Shown one piece after another: positions 36,023 through 44,454 of a DNA stretch of 64,000 nt (position 1 is its first letter; each line of letters begins with the position of its first letter). Made by a program: the position numbers and the translations under genes. The notes under the pieces were generated by a model. That model had not been told where the DNA came from. It saw only the letters and a list, made by a program, of their open reading frames with translations, and searched no databases. Source of the stretch: Streptomyces phaeofaciens (GTDB taxonomy: Bacteria; Actinomycetota; Actinomycetes; Streptomycetales; Streptomycetaceae); NCBI RefSeq assembly GCF_014648915.1, contig NZ_BMSA01000006.1, forward strand, positions 232,892 through 296,891. The letters are read 5' to 3'.

Positions 36023-36529
36023 ATGGACAAGATGCGGCAGTTGCGGCTGGCCAAGGACGCCATGGACCGCGACTGGGCCGATCCGCGGCTCGACCTGGAC
36101 GCCGTGGCCGCGCACGCCGGCTACTCCCGCTACCACTTCGTCCGCGCCTTCAAGGAGGCGTACGGCGAGACACCCGGCCAGTACCTCACCCACCGCCGGA
36201 TCGAGCGGGCCGAGGAGATGCTCCGCACCGCCGACCTCGGCGTGACCGAGATCTGCCACCTGGTCGGCTTCAGCAGCCTCGGCACCTTCTCCAGCCGCTT
36301 CAAGACCCGCACCGGGCTCACCCCCAGCGCCTACCGGGCCCGGTACGTCGGCCGCGGCGCCTCACTGATCCCCGGCTGCTACGCGATGCTCTGGGCCGGC
36401 GGCTTCCCCACGACGAGGCCCACGGCCGGGCCCGCCACGAAGACCGCAACTTCGGAGAAGCGCCCCGGCCCGGGCCCTGCCTACGGTGACGGACAGGACC
36501 CCTCGACCGACGGGAGAGCAGAACCATGA
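36023..36529 (+). CDS. AraC-family transcriptional regulator
   Basis: This 168-residue regulator consists mainly of the two AraC helix-turn-helix motifs (LDLDAVAAHAGYSRYHFVRAFKEAYGETPGQYLTHRRIERAEEMLR, then VTEICHLVGFSSLGTFSSRFKTRTGLTPSAYRARY). It lacks a large ligand domain. The C-terminal 60 residues are poorly structured. It overlaps the VOC gene by 4 bp (ATGA), so the two are made together; the VOC protein may supply the sensing or resistance function. Confidence 0.92.
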   Translation: MDKMRQLRLAKDAMDRDWADPRLDLDAVAAHAGYSRYHFVRAFKEAYGETPGQYLTHRRIERAEEMLRTADLGVTEICHLVGFSSLGTFSSRFKTRTGLTPSAYRARYVGRGASLIPGCYAMLWAGGFPTTRPTAGPATKTATSEKRPGPGPAYGDGQDPSTDGRAEP

Positions 36530-36960
36530 TCAAGGGCCTGGGCATCACCACCGTGTGGACCTTCGACCAGCAGCGCACCAAGGCCTTCTTCACCGAGAAG
36601 CTCGATTTCGAGGTGCGCACCGAACTCGCCATGGGCGACATGCGCTGGGTCACCGTCGGCGCCAAGGACCAGCCGGACGTCGAACTCGCCCTGATGAGCC
36701 TCGACGGCCCCGGCCTCGACCCGGAATCCTCCGAGGCCCTGAAGAAGCTGGTCAGCAAGGGCGTCATCGGCGCGGGCGCCTTCCGCACGGACGACTGCCG
36801 CGGCGACTACGCGACCTTCGGCGCACGCGGCGTCGAGTTCATCCAGGAACCGCGGGAGCGTCCTTACGGCATCGAGGCGATCTTCCGTGACGACAACGGC
36901 AACTGGTACTCCCTGACCGAGCGCAACGAGGAGCTGGACTTCTCGAAGGACTTCGGCTGA
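36526..36960 (+). CDS. VOC (glyoxalase/bleomycin resistance) family protein
   Basis: The 144-residue protein has two beta-alpha-beta-beta-beta modules of the vicinal oxygen chelate fold: KGLGITTVWTFDQQRTKAFFTEKLDFEVRTELAMGDMRWVTV and GAFRTDDCRGDYATFGARGVEFIQEPRERPYGIEAIFRDDNGNWYSL. Family members are dioxygenases, glyoxalases or antibiotic-binding proteins; the second-module glutamate site is E870-like (GIEAIFRDDNGN). The substrate is unknown. It is coupled to the AraC regulator by a 4-bp overlap, and a hairpin terminator follows directly. Confidence 0.9.
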   Translation: MIKGLGITTVWTFDQQRTKAFFTEKLDFEVRTELAMGDMRWVTVGAKDQPDVELALMSLDGPGLDPESSEALKKLVSKGVIGAGAFRTDDCRGDYATFGARGVEFIQEPRERPYGIEAIFRDDNGNWYSLTERNEELDFSKDFG

Positions 36961-36963
36961 GCG

Positions 36964-36991
36964 AGCACGGGCGGCGGCGGCCCGTGCTTTC
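36964..36991. terminator. Terminator between the VOC gene and cseC
   Basis: AGCACGGGC (36964-36972) pairs with GCCCGTGCT (36980-36988), 7-nt loop, followed by TT on the + strand. It sits between convergent genes and may serve both. Confidence 0.75.
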
Positions 36992-36994
36992 GGC

Positions 36995-38350
36995 TCAGCC
37001 TCCCGACAGCGGCATCATCGGGTAGCTCCCCGTGTTGGTCGGCGCGTGCTCGGGCAGCCACAGGACGGCCACCGCCCCCTCGGCGGGTATGTGGTCCGGG
37101 GCCCCCGCCGGCCGGACGTTGCGGAAGGTCAGCCGGGCGCCCAGGACCCGGGCCTGGCCCGCCGCGATCGTCAGGCCGAGCCCGTGGCCGTGGCCCGCGC
37201 GGTCGGCGCTCCCGGTGCGGAAGCGGCGCGGCCCCTCGGCCAGCAGATCCTTGGGAAAGCCGGGGCCGTGGTCGCGGACCCGGATGACCCGGCCCTCGAC
37301 GGTGACCTGGATCGGCGGCTTGCCGTGCCGGGCGGCGTTGGCGAGCAGGTTGAACAGGACGCGCTCCAGCCGCCGGGGGTCGGTGGTGACCATCGACTCG
37401 TGCACCACCCGCACCTCGACCGCCGGGTCCTTGGCCGCCACCCGACGGGAGACGAACTCGCCCAGCAGGATGTCCTGAAGCTCGGCGCGCTCCGAGGCGC
37501 CGTCCAGCCGGGCCACCTCCAGGACGTCCTCCACGAGGGTGCGCATCGCCTTGGCGCGGTCCAGGACCAGCTCGGTCGGCCGGCCCGGCGGCAGCAGTTC
37601 GGCGGCCGTCAGCAGGCCCGTCACCGGGGTGCGCAGCTCGTGCGCGATGTCGGCCGTGACCCGGCGCTCGGCCTCCAGCCGCCGCTGAAGGGCGTCCGCC
37701 ATGGCGTCCACCGCGCTCGCCAGGTCGTCGGTCTCGTCCCGGACGACCCCGCCGATCGCGTCCCGTACGCGTACGTCCGGCTCGCCCTTGGCGACCTGGT
37801 TGGCCGCGGTCGCCGCCTTACGGAGCCGGCGCGACAACTGCCCGCCGATGAGCACCCCGAGCGCGCTGCCGCCGAGGACGGCCGCGATGGAGCCGATCAC
37901 CAGGGCCTGGTCGAGGTCGTTGAGGATGTCGGTGCTGCGGTCGGTGAACCCGGTGTGCAGGGACAGGACATGCCCGCCCTTGACCGGTACGGCCGCCCAG
38001 ATGTCGGGGCCTCCGTGCGGGCTGTCGGAGACGAACGTCGCCCGGCGCCCTTCGTCGACCTTCTCCCGCAGTGCGGGCGGCAGACGGGGATCATCAAGGA
38101 TGATCTTGGGGAAGTTCGGCCGCCCGGTCTGCTCGTAGTTGCGCTGGGCGATCTGGACCCGCTCGTCGGCGAGGTCGCGCGCGTTGTCCAGCATGGAGAC
38201 CCGCGCCGCGTTGTGCACGACCAGGCTGAGCGCGATCGCCACCAGCGCGCCGACCAGCGCGATCGCCGCGCTGAGCTTCCACCGCAGGCCCGTGCGGATG
38301 CCCGCGCGCTCCACGCGGTCGGGAACCAGGTGTCGGAACATCCCCCGCAT
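36995..38350 (-). CDS. cseC: CseC, sensor kinase of the sigma-E cell-envelope stress system
   Basis: CseC has 451 residues: membrane segment 1 (about 27-47), an extracytoplasmic sensor loop of about 110 residues, and membrane segment 2 (about 148-170). A HAMP linker follows, then HisKA with the phosphohistidine in VTADIAHELRTPVTGLLTAAE, and HATPase_c (NLLANAARHG, RDHGPGFP, GHGLGLTIAAG). In S. coelicolor, CseC senses cell-wall damage such as that caused by glycopeptides and phosphorylates CseB, which turns on sigE. It starts 11 bp after the cseB stop. Assignment rests on the gene order sigE-cseA-cseB-cseC. Confidence 0.95.
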   Translation of the reverse strand: MRGMFRHLVPDRVERAGIRTGLRWKLSAAIALVGALVAIALSLVVHNAARVSMLDNARDLADERVQIAQRNYEQTGRPNFPKIILDDPRLPPALREKVDEGRRATFVSDSPHGGPDIWAAVPVKGGHVLSLHTGFTDRSTDILNDLDQALVIGSIAAVLGGSALGVLIGGQLSRRLRKAATAANQVAKGEPDVRVRDAIGGVVRDETDDLASAVDAMADALQRRLEAERRVTADIAHELRTPVTGLLTAAELLPPGRPTELVLDRAKAMRTLVEDVLEVARLDGASERAELQDILLGEFVSRRVAAKDPAVEVRVVHESMVTTDPRRLERVLFNLLANAARHGKPPIQVTVEGRVIRVRDHGPGFPKDLLAEGPRRFRTGSADRAGHGHGLGLTIAAGQARVLGARLTFRNVRPAGAPDHIPAEGAVAVLWLPEHAPTNTGSYPMMPLSGG

Positions 38351-38361
38351 ACCCCCGCCGC

Positions 38362-39060
38362 TCAGGCCTTCAACTTGTAGCCGAAGCCACGGACGGTCTC
38401 GATACGGTCCTGGCCGATCTTCGTCCGCAGCCGCTGCACATGGACGTCGACGACCCGGGTGTCACCACCCCAGCCGTAGTCCCACACGCGTTCCAGCAGC
38501 TTGTCCCGGGACAGGACCGTGCCCGGGGCGGAGGAGAACTCCAGCAGCAGGCGCATCTCGGTCGGCGTCAGCGCCACCGGCCGGCCGGCCTTGCGGACCT
38601 CCATGCCCTCGGTGTCCACCTCCAGGTCCCCGAAGGTCAGCACACCGCCGTCGGGCGCGGTCTCCTCGCTCCGGTCACCGCCGCCCGCGTGCCCGAAGCG
38701 GCGCAGCACGGCGCGGATCCGGGCGACCAGGACGGCGCCGTCGAACGGCTTGGTCACGTAGTCGTCGGCGCCGGCCTCCAGGCCCAGCACCACGTCGATG
38801 GAGTCGGCGCGGGCCGAGAGCATGATCACCGGCACGGTGGACTCGTCGCGGATGCGCCGGCACAGGCTCACGCCGTCCAGTCCGGGCACCATGACGTCCA
38901 GCAGCGCGATGTCGGGGCGGTTCGCCCGGAACGCGTCCAGGCCGGACAGGCCGTCGGGCATCGCGGTGACCGCGAAGCCGTCCCGCTCCAGGGCGAGCTG
39001 GGTGGCCTCGCGGATGACGTCGTCGTCCTCGACGAACAGGACGTGTGTCTGGTCTGCCAT
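38362..39060 (-). CDS. cseB: CseB, OmpR-type response regulator
   Basis: The 232-residue regulator has a receiver domain (HVLFVEDDDVIREATQLALERDGF; phosphoacceptor D in IALLDVMVPGLDG; K in VTKPF). A winged-helix Trans_Reg_C domain follows (LTPTEMRLLLEFSSAPGTVLSRDKLLERVWDYGWGGDTRVVDVHVQRLRTKIG). In S. coelicolor it activates the sigE promoter. The start is at ATG 39060. It lies 408 bp downstream of the cseA stop, an unusually long gap within this operon. Confidence 0.95.
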   Translation of the reverse strand: MADQTHVLFVEDDDVIREATQLALERDGFAVTAMPDGLSGLDAFRANRPDIALLDVMVPGLDGVSLCRRIRDESTVPVIMLSARADSIDVVLGLEAGADDYVTKPFDGAVLVARIRAVLRRFGHAGGGDRSEETAPDGGVLTFGDLEVDTEGMEVRKAGRPVALTPTEMRLLLEFSSAPGTVLSRDKLLERVWDYGWGGDTRVVDVHVQRLRTKIGQDRIETVRGFGYKLKA

Positions 39061-39468
39061 CCCGGTGCTCTCAGTCCTCGTAGGGGTCTCGGTGTAGGGG
39101 CTGGGTCTCGGTGGAAGGTCGTCGGTGCGGGGGTGTCGGTCGTCGTCAGTCTGTCGTGTGCCTGTCGGGCGGTCCCTAGGGGGGACGCGTAGGCGGTGCC
39201 GCGCGTTCACTCGGCGGCCGTGACGTGTCCCGCCCCGGCCCGCTCATCCATTGATCGGAACGAGCGCCCCGATCGGTTCACGATGCCGGAAGATTTTTTC
39301 GCGACCGCGCTTCCGCCGACGGTTTTCCACCGGCTGTTTCCGCCGACCGCTTCCACCGAATGTTTCCGCAGGGCCGCTCCCGCAGGCCGCTCCCGCTGCT
39401 CCCGCCACTCCGGCCGACCGCTCCCGTCACCTCACCGACCGCTCCCGCAGGCCACTCCCGGCCGCCGT
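39061..39468 (-). repeat. 408-bp intercistronic region cseA-cseB with degenerate repeats
   Basis: No gene seen. From about 39290 to 39470 the sequence is built from loose repeats of CCGCTCCCG, often followed by CAGGCC (read on +), and of the related TTTCCG. The part next to cseB (39080-39180) is GT-rich with repeated GTCTCGGTG. The repeats may fold as RNA in the cse transcript. Confidence 0.6.
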
Positions 39469-40113
39469 CTACAGGTCCTCGCCCGCCGCTTCGCTGTAGT
39501 CGTTGTGCCAGCTGAACGTCTTGACGAAGCGGCCCGACACCCACCGGTACGTGATCACGTTCTCGCCGGACGGGTTCGACACCGGGTCGCCCTTCCCGTA
39601 CACCTGCTTGGTCACGACCAGTTCGCCCCGGTCTATCTCCGCGTACACCGGAGGCTCCTCGGTCCGGAACACGTTCTCGTACCGGCCGTCCGTCTCCCGG
39701 TACACGTACGAGCCGATGCCGACGGCGTCGCTGCACGTCAGCACGTTGACCACGATGTCGCTCTCCGGGCCGTCGGTCAGCTCGCCGTACGCCACGTCGA
39801 CCGGGTACTCGTTGCCGACGCAGGGCTTCAGCTGGTGTTTGACCTCCGCGGAGACCGCGGGGTCGTTCTTGACGAGCTGGACGCCGTCCACCCGGCCCCG
39901 GGCGGTGGTGGGGGCCGCCGAGGGCGTGGCGGCTGGGGCGGCGCCCTCCACCGCTTCGGAGTGCGCAGGGCCCTCGTCACGGGCGCCGGTGCCTCCCGTG
40001 CCGCACGAGGAGACGAAAAGGCCGAGGGCGGCGAGCACGGACACCGCCGTGATCGCCGCCTGGGAATTGCCTCGGGCCGGTGAGGGCCCGGCCTGGGTCA
40101 GGCCGCCGCGCAA
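39469..40113 (-). CDS. cseA: CseA, lipoprotein negative modulator of sigE
   Basis: The 214-residue lipoprotein precursor has a short basic N-terminus, the hydrophobic segment AAITAVSVLAALGLFVSS and the lipobox VSSC. An Ala/Pro/Thr-rich linker follows, then a globular domain with two cysteines (LKPCVGNEYPVD and VLTCSDAVG). In S. coelicolor, CseA is extracytoplasmic and its loss raises sigE expression. The most likely start is TTG at 40113, which has GGAGCGGGAGCG upstream and overlaps the end of sigE by 16 bp. Confidence 0.92.
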   Translation of the reverse strand: MRGGLTQAGPSPARGNSQAAITAVSVLAALGLFVSSCGTGGTGARDEGPAHSEAVEGAAPAATPSAAPTTARGRVDGVQLVKNDPAVSAEVKHQLKPCVGNEYPVDVAYGELTDGPESDIVVNVLTCSDAVGIGSYVYRETDGRYENVFRTEEPPVYAEIDRGELVVTKQVYGKGDPVSNPSGENVITYRWVSGRFVKTFSWHNDYSEAAGEDL

Positions 40114-40640
40114 CGCTCCCGCTCCTCACGCTCCAGCGCGCGTGCGTCCAGATCGCGGGCTTCCAGCTCCTCGCGGAGCCGGGCGAGCGCCCGGTGCAGC
40201 GTGCTCTTGACCGTTCCGGCCGACATGCCGAGGGCGGCGGCCGTCTCCTCCGTGGACATCTGCTCCCAGTGTCGCAGCACCACGACACTGCGCTGCTTCG
40301 GAGCGAGCACCTTCATCGCGTCCATCAGCAGGGCGCGGTCCGCGTGCTGTTCGGTGGAGTCGTCCACGCAGGCGTCCGGGAGCTGCTCGGTGGGGACCTC
40401 CTCCAGCTTGCGGGCCCGCCACCACTCGGTCCGAGTGTTGATCATGACCCGGCGCAGGTAGGCGTCCGCGAGCCGCTTGTCCGCGATGCCCTCCCAGCGG
40501 CCGTACGTCCGGGCCAGAGCCGTCTGGAGGAGGTCCTGTGCGTCGACCGGGTCCGGGACCAGCCGGCGGGCGCTGCGCAGCAGCGCGTCCTGCCGGGTGC
40601 GGACGTACTCCTCGAACCCGAGCACCTCGCCCTGCGCCAT
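40098..40640 (-). CDS. sigE: SigE, ECF sigma factor for cell-envelope stress
   Basis: SigE is a 180-residue ECF sigma factor: region 2 is FEEYVRTRQDALLRSARRLVPDPVDAQDLLQTALARTYGRWEGIADKRLADAYLRRVMINTRTEWW, and region 4 is LAPKQRSVVVLRHWEQMSTEETAAALGMSAGTVKSTLHRALARLREEL. In S. coelicolor it directs cell-envelope genes in response to lysozyme and wall antibiotics. It has no cognate anti-sigma gene; control is at transcription by CseBC, consistent with the operon seen here. The ATG at 40640 has GGAGG 8 nt upstream. The frame continues upstream to 40730 without family similarity. Confidence 0.96.
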   Translation of the reverse strand: MAQGEVLGFEEYVRTRQDALLRSARRLVPDPVDAQDLLQTALARTYGRWEGIADKRLADAYLRRVMINTRTEWWRARKLEEVPTEQLPDACVDDSTEQHADRALLMDAMKVLAPKQRSVVVLRHWEQMSTEETAAALGMSAGTVKSTLHRALARLREELEARDLDARALEREERERCAAA

Positions 40641-40953
40641 GGTCAACCCCTCCGTTTTTCCCCGTTCCGGCTCGCGGTCGTCCGCCGGTTTCCTGCCGTG
40701 GTCTGTCGCCCTCGTGCCCTTGGGGGGCACGCAAACGAAGCTACGGAGGTGTTGTCACGGGGCTGTCCGAAGCAGCCTGCGGCTAGCGCTCGGCTGTCCG
40801 TCGGTTGTGTAACGGAAATGAGTTCGGGGTAAAGAGGCAGGCCGAATCATGCATGCATGTGCGGAGTTGTCCCGCCCATGGCCGTGACACAGACGGCCGT
40901 CGACCGTGATGAAGGGCTGTGACGGAGCCGGTCGCCTGTGAAGTGGCCCGGTG
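40641..40953 (-). promoter_or_regulatory. 313-bp gap upstream of sigE, holding its promoter
   Basis: No gene seen. It must contain the CseB-dependent sigE promoter, but I cannot place a confident -35/-10. A small hairpin (GTGCCC/GGGCAC, 40715-40731) and CATGCATGCATG (40848-40859) are visible. It also separates sigE from the 3' end of mutY. Confidence 0.45.
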
Positions 40954-41877
40954 TCAGGTCAGCGGCAGGCGGTACAGGCCGCCCGGCAGCGGCTCCACCA
41001 GACCGTCGGCGACGAGGCCGTCCAGCGCGCGGGCGCGCTGCACCGGCTCGTGCCACACCCGGTCCAGGGCGCTCTGCGGCACGGGCGCGTGCGCGTCCCG
41101 GAGGACGGCCAGCAGCTTGCCCCGGACCTGCCGGTCCGTACCGGCGTACGTCTGCCCGCGGCGCGGCGGACCGTCGTGGTCCGGCTTGCCCGCGAGCCGC
41201 CAGGCGCACCGGGCGGCGATCGGGCAGCGCACGCACGTCTCGTTCCTGGCCGTGCACACCAGGGCGCCCAGTTCCATGGAGGCGGCGGCCCAGCGCGCGG
41301 CGGTCGTCTCGTCCTCGGGGAGCAGGGCGCGGGCCAGCTTGCGCTCGGCGGCGGTGGTGGCGTTCGGCGGGTACTGCACACCGGTGACGGCGCGCGCGAA
41401 GACCCGGCGGACGTTGGTGTCCAGTACCGCGTGCCGCTGCCCGTAGGCGAAGGAGGCGACGGCCGCCGCCGTGTACTCGCCGATACCGGGCAGCGCGAGC
41501 AGCTGGGCGTGGTCCGCCGGTACGTCGCCGCCGTGCCGCTCCGTTATGGCCACCGCGGCGCCGTGCAGCCGCAGGGCGCGGCGGGGGTAGCCGAGCCGCC
41601 CCCACGCGCGGACGGCCTCACCGGGGGCCTCCGCGGCCAGGTCGGCGGGGCGCGGCCAGCGGGCGAGCCACTGCTCGTAGACCGGCAGGACCCGGCTGAC
41701 CGGGGTCTGCTGGAGCATGAACTCGCTGACCATCACGCCCCACGCGCCCGCCTCGGGGTGCCGCCAGGGCAGGTCGCGGGCGTTGTCCTCGAACCAGTCG
41801 ATGACGGGGGAGTGCAGGTCCGCTCCGGCGACGCCGTCGGCGGGGCTGCTGTGCGGGGGCTTCGTGGGCGCAGTCAT
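40954..41877 (-). CDS. mutY: A/G-specific adenine DNA glycosylase
   Basis: MutY removes adenine mispaired with 8-oxoguanine. The 307-residue protein has the catalytic glutamate region VMVSEFMLQQTPVSRVLPVY, the helix-hairpin-helix LPGIGEYTAAAVASFAYG and the catalytic aspartate in VLDTNVRRVFAR. It has a [4Fe-4S] cluster site C-x6-C-x2-C-x5-C in CTARNETCVRCPIAARC. The C-terminal NUDIX-like 8-oxoG reader of E. coli MutY (350 residues) is missing; a short winged-helix-like end is present instead, as usual in actinobacteria. The start is at ATG 41877. It lies near disA and radA, other DNA-damage genes. Confidence 0.94.
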   Translation of the reverse strand: MTAPTKPPHSSPADGVAGADLHSPVIDWFEDNARDLPWRHPEAGAWGVMVSEFMLQQTPVSRVLPVYEQWLARWPRPADLAAEAPGEAVRAWGRLGYPRRALRLHGAAVAITERHGGDVPADHAQLLALPGIGEYTAAAVASFAYGQRHAVLDTNVRRVFARAVTGVQYPPNATTAAERKLARALLPEDETTAARWAAASMELGALVCTARNETCVRCPIAARCAWRLAGKPDHDGPPRRGQTYAGTDRQVRGKLLAVLRDAHAPVPQSALDRVWHEPVQRARALDGLVADGLVEPLPGGLYRLPLT

Positions 41878-42138
41878 GGCCCTTCCGATCCTGCCATGCG
41901 CGATGGGGCACGTGTGCGTACCGCCACTCGGCCGGGTCCGGCGGGGACCCGCCGCCCCGCGCGCGTGCCGTAGCCATGGCCAGAGCTGCAAGGGGCGCCG
42001 CTGCAAATGTCCGGGGGGTGCGCGCCGGCGCGAAGTGGGGCGCACGGGCGCGGAATCCGGAATGATGATCCGGAAAAGTTGTACTCCGGGCGGCGGGTGG
42101 GGCCAGCGAACGCGGCGATCTCTCGTACAGTTTGCGCC

Positions 42139-42960
42139 GTGGGATCTCTGCGCAATCCGATCGGGCCGCTTCCCTCCTCCATCTACTGGCGACGGAGGGT
42201 TGTACTGCTGTCTGTGACCGCCTTGTTGGCGCTGCTCATCACCTGGATCGTCACCTCGGGCGGGGGTGGCGGCGACGACGGCGCCAAGGGGTCCAACGGC
42301 AAGAATCCCGCGTCCTCGATCACCCCCGGACCGTCCGGGTCGGGGCCCGCCATCAGCCAGGCACCCGGCGGGCGTGACGAGTCGACCGAGGGTGCCACCG
42401 GCGGCGGCTCGGGCGCGGACACGGGCGGCACGGGCGGCACGGGCGACGAGGGGGCGGGCTCCGCAGCGGGCGGCGGTGGCACGGACGACGGCGCCAACGG
42501 CAGCGGCGACGGCACCGGCAGCGGTTCGGGTACGACCCTGCCGGCCGGGACGACGCTGCCCAACTGCACCGCCAGCGTGGTCACGTTGAGCCTGCGCAGT
42601 GTCCGCAACGAGTACTCGCCCGACCAGACGCCCACGTTCCGGCTGACCGCCAAGAACTCCTCGGGCAACGACTGCAAGGTCGATCTCGGCCCGAAGAAGG
42701 CGGTGTTGACGATCACTCAGACCGGCAGCGCCGACGACTACTGGTCCTCGGCCGACTGCCCCAAGGCCTCCGGCAGCCTGCTGTACCGCGTACCGGCCGG
42801 CGACGCCTTCACGTACACCGTCATGTGGAACCGCAAGCCGAGCGCCGCCGAGTGCGCCACACCTCCGGCGGGGGTGGCCGGCGCCGGCACCTACCTCGTG
42901 GAGGCGCAGGCCCCGGGGTTCGCGAAGGCACAGACGTCCTTCGTGCTCAAGGACGACTGA
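42139..42960 (+). CDS. Membrane-anchored extracytoplasmic protein of unknown function
   Basis: The 273-residue protein has a short cytoplasmic start (GSLRNPIGPLPSSIYWRRR) and one membrane segment (VVLLSVTALLALLITWIVTS). A Gly/Ser/Thr/Asp-rich linker of about 90 residues follows, then a C-terminal beta-rich domain (ASVVTLSLRSVRNEYSPDQTPTFRLTAKNSS and on) with four cysteines likely paired outside the cell. The C-terminal domain resembles small immunoglobulin-like domains, but I cannot name a family. The GTG start at 42139 begins close to a -10-like TACAGT. Confidence 0.8.
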   Translation: MGSLRNPIGPLPSSIYWRRRVVLLSVTALLALLITWIVTSGGGGGDDGAKGSNGKNPASSITPGPSGSGPAISQAPGGRDESTEGATGGGSGADTGGTGGTGDEGAGSAAGGGGTDDGANGSGDGTGSGSGTTLPAGTTLPNCTASVVTLSLRSVRNEYSPDQTPTFRLTAKNSSGNDCKVDLGPKKAVLTITQTGSADDYWSSADCPKASGSLLYRVPAGDAFTYTVMWNRKPSAAECATPPAGVAGAGTYLVEAQAPGFAKAQTSFVLKDD

Positions 42961-43054
42961 GCCACCCGGGGCAGGGGGCGCCCGGTGGTGCGGCCGGGCG
43001 CCATGAGCACGGAGGGCGCGCCGAGAGGGGCGCGCATCGAGAGCCGAGGCGAGG

Positions 43055-43209
43055 GTCGACCGCCGAGAGCCGACCGTCAAGGGTCGGCCGCCCAGAGTCG
43101 GCCGCCCAGAGTCGGCCGCCCAGAGTCGGCCGCCCAGGGTCGACCGCCCAGAGTCGGCCAGCAAGCGTCGACTGCCGAGGGTCGACCGGCCGAGGGCCGA
43201 CCACCGAGG
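43055..43209. repeat. 14-bp minisatellite array downstream of disA
   Basis: Ten in-phase units of a 14-bp repeat (consensus GTCGGCCGCCCAGA) run from 43055 to 43194; the copies at 43083, 43097 and 43111 are identical. A further degenerate copy with one inserted base reaches 43209. The period is not a multiple of 3, so it is not coding. It lies between two convergent genes. Confidence 0.95.
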
Positions 43210-43248
43210 ACTCACCGCCCCTGGCCGCCGGACCTGCCACAGTGCCGG

Positions 43249-44373
43249 CTAGACGTACCGCTCCAGGATCGAGGACTCCGCCAGCCGCGACAGCCCCTCG
43301 CGGACGCTGCGCGCCCGCGCCTCGCCCACGCCGTCCACCGTCTGGAGGTCGTCGACGCTGGCGGCGAGGAGCTTCTGGAGGCCGCCGAAGTGCTCCACCA
43401 GGCGGTCGATGATGGCGCCCGGCAGCCTCGGCACCTTCGCCAGGAGGCGGAAGCCGCGCGGGGAGACCGCCGAGTCGAGCGCCTCGGGGGAGCCCGTGTA
43501 GCCCAAGGCGCGGGCCACCGTGGACAGTTCGAGCAGCTCGGCGTGGCTGAGCGCGTCCAGCTCGGACAGCGCCTCCTCGACCGTGCGGGAGCGCTTGGCG
43601 GTCGGCTCGGGGACGTAGTCCCGGACGACCAGCTCGCGCTCGGGCTCCAGGCCCGCGATCAGCTCGTCGAGCTGAAGGGCGAGCAGACGGCCGTCCGTGC
43701 CCAGTTCGACCACGTATTCGGCGATTTCGGTGGCGATGCGGCGGACCATCTCCAGGCGCTGCGCGACCGCGGAGACGTCCCGGACCGTCACCAGGTCCTC
43801 GATCTCCAGCGCTGACAACGTTCCCGCGACCTCGTCCAGACGGAGCTTGTAGCGCTCCAGTGTGGCGAGGGCCTGGTTCGCACGGGACAGGATCGCGGCC
43901 GAGTCCTCCAGGACGCGGCGTTGTCCGTCGACGTACAGGGCGATCAGGCGCATCGACTGGGAGACCGAGACGACCGGGAAGCCGACCTGCTTGGAGACCC
44001 GGTCCGCGGTGCGGTGACGGGTGCCCGTCTCCTCCGTGGGGATCGTCGGGTCCGGGACCAGCTGGACGCCGGCCCGCAGGATCTTGGACAGGTCGGAGGA
44101 GACCACGATGCCGCCGTCGAGCTTGCACAGCTCGCGCAGACGCGTGGCCGAGAACTCGACGTCCAGGTCGAAGCCGCCCGTGCACATCGTTTCGACGATC
44201 TTGTCGGAGCCCAGCACGATGAGCCCGCCGGTGTTGCCGCGCAGAACCCGCTCGAGGCCGTCGCGCAGGGGTGTGCCCGGAGCCACCGCGCTCAGCGCGG
44301 CGCGCATCAGCCCCTCGGCACCGGAACTCCCACCGGACTTTCCGGGAGCTGCCGCCCGGTCGTTGGCTGCCAC
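43249..44373 (-). CDS. disA: DisA, diadenylate cyclase and DNA-integrity scanning protein
   Basis: DisA makes cyclic di-AMP from two ATP and scans DNA for branched structures. The N-terminal DAC domain has the LDGGIVV motif (DGA variant) and GTRHRTAD (RHR motif). A long helical linker follows, then a C-terminal helix-hairpin-helix domain (LLAASVDDLQTVDGVGEARARSVREGLSRL). At 374 residues it has the family length. The GTG at 44373 has GGAGG 6 nt upstream. radA is immediately upstream in the same direction (81 bp), the common disA-radA pairing. It is probably the main c-di-AMP source in this genus. Confidence 0.96.
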   Translation of the reverse strand: MAANDRAAAPGKSGGSSGAEGLMRAALSAVAPGTPLRDGLERVLRGNTGGLIVLGSDKIVETMCTGGFDLDVEFSATRLRELCKLDGGIVVSSDLSKILRAGVQLVPDPTIPTEETGTRHRTADRVSKQVGFPVVSVSQSMRLIALYVDGQRRVLEDSAAILSRANQALATLERYKLRLDEVAGTLSALEIEDLVTVRDVSAVAQRLEMVRRIATEIAEYVVELGTDGRLLALQLDELIAGLEPERELVVRDYVPEPTAKRSRTVEEALSELDALSHAELLELSTVARALGYTGSPEALDSAVSPRGFRLLAKVPRLPGAIIDRLVEHFGGLQKLLAASVDDLQTVDGVGEARARSVREGLSRLAESSILERYV

Positions 44374-44454
44374 TGCACTCCTCCGGTCGCAGGTTCTGAG
44401 GCGCTCCCGTTTCGCGCACTCGGTTCGTACGGACGGGCGAGACCTGGGCAAAGT

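Noticed and set aside
40641..40953. A defined sigE promoter (GAAC-type -35)
   Set aside because: GAAC occurs on the - strand near 40830, but no matching -10 at proper spacing was seen, so I did not place it.
43055..43209. CRISPR array
   Set aside because: The units are 14 bp, directly abutting, with no spacers and no cas genes.
42985..43815. 276-codon + strand ORF across the 14-bp repeats and antisense to disA
   Set aside because: It runs through non-coding repeats with a period not divisible by 3 and lies antisense to a certain gene.
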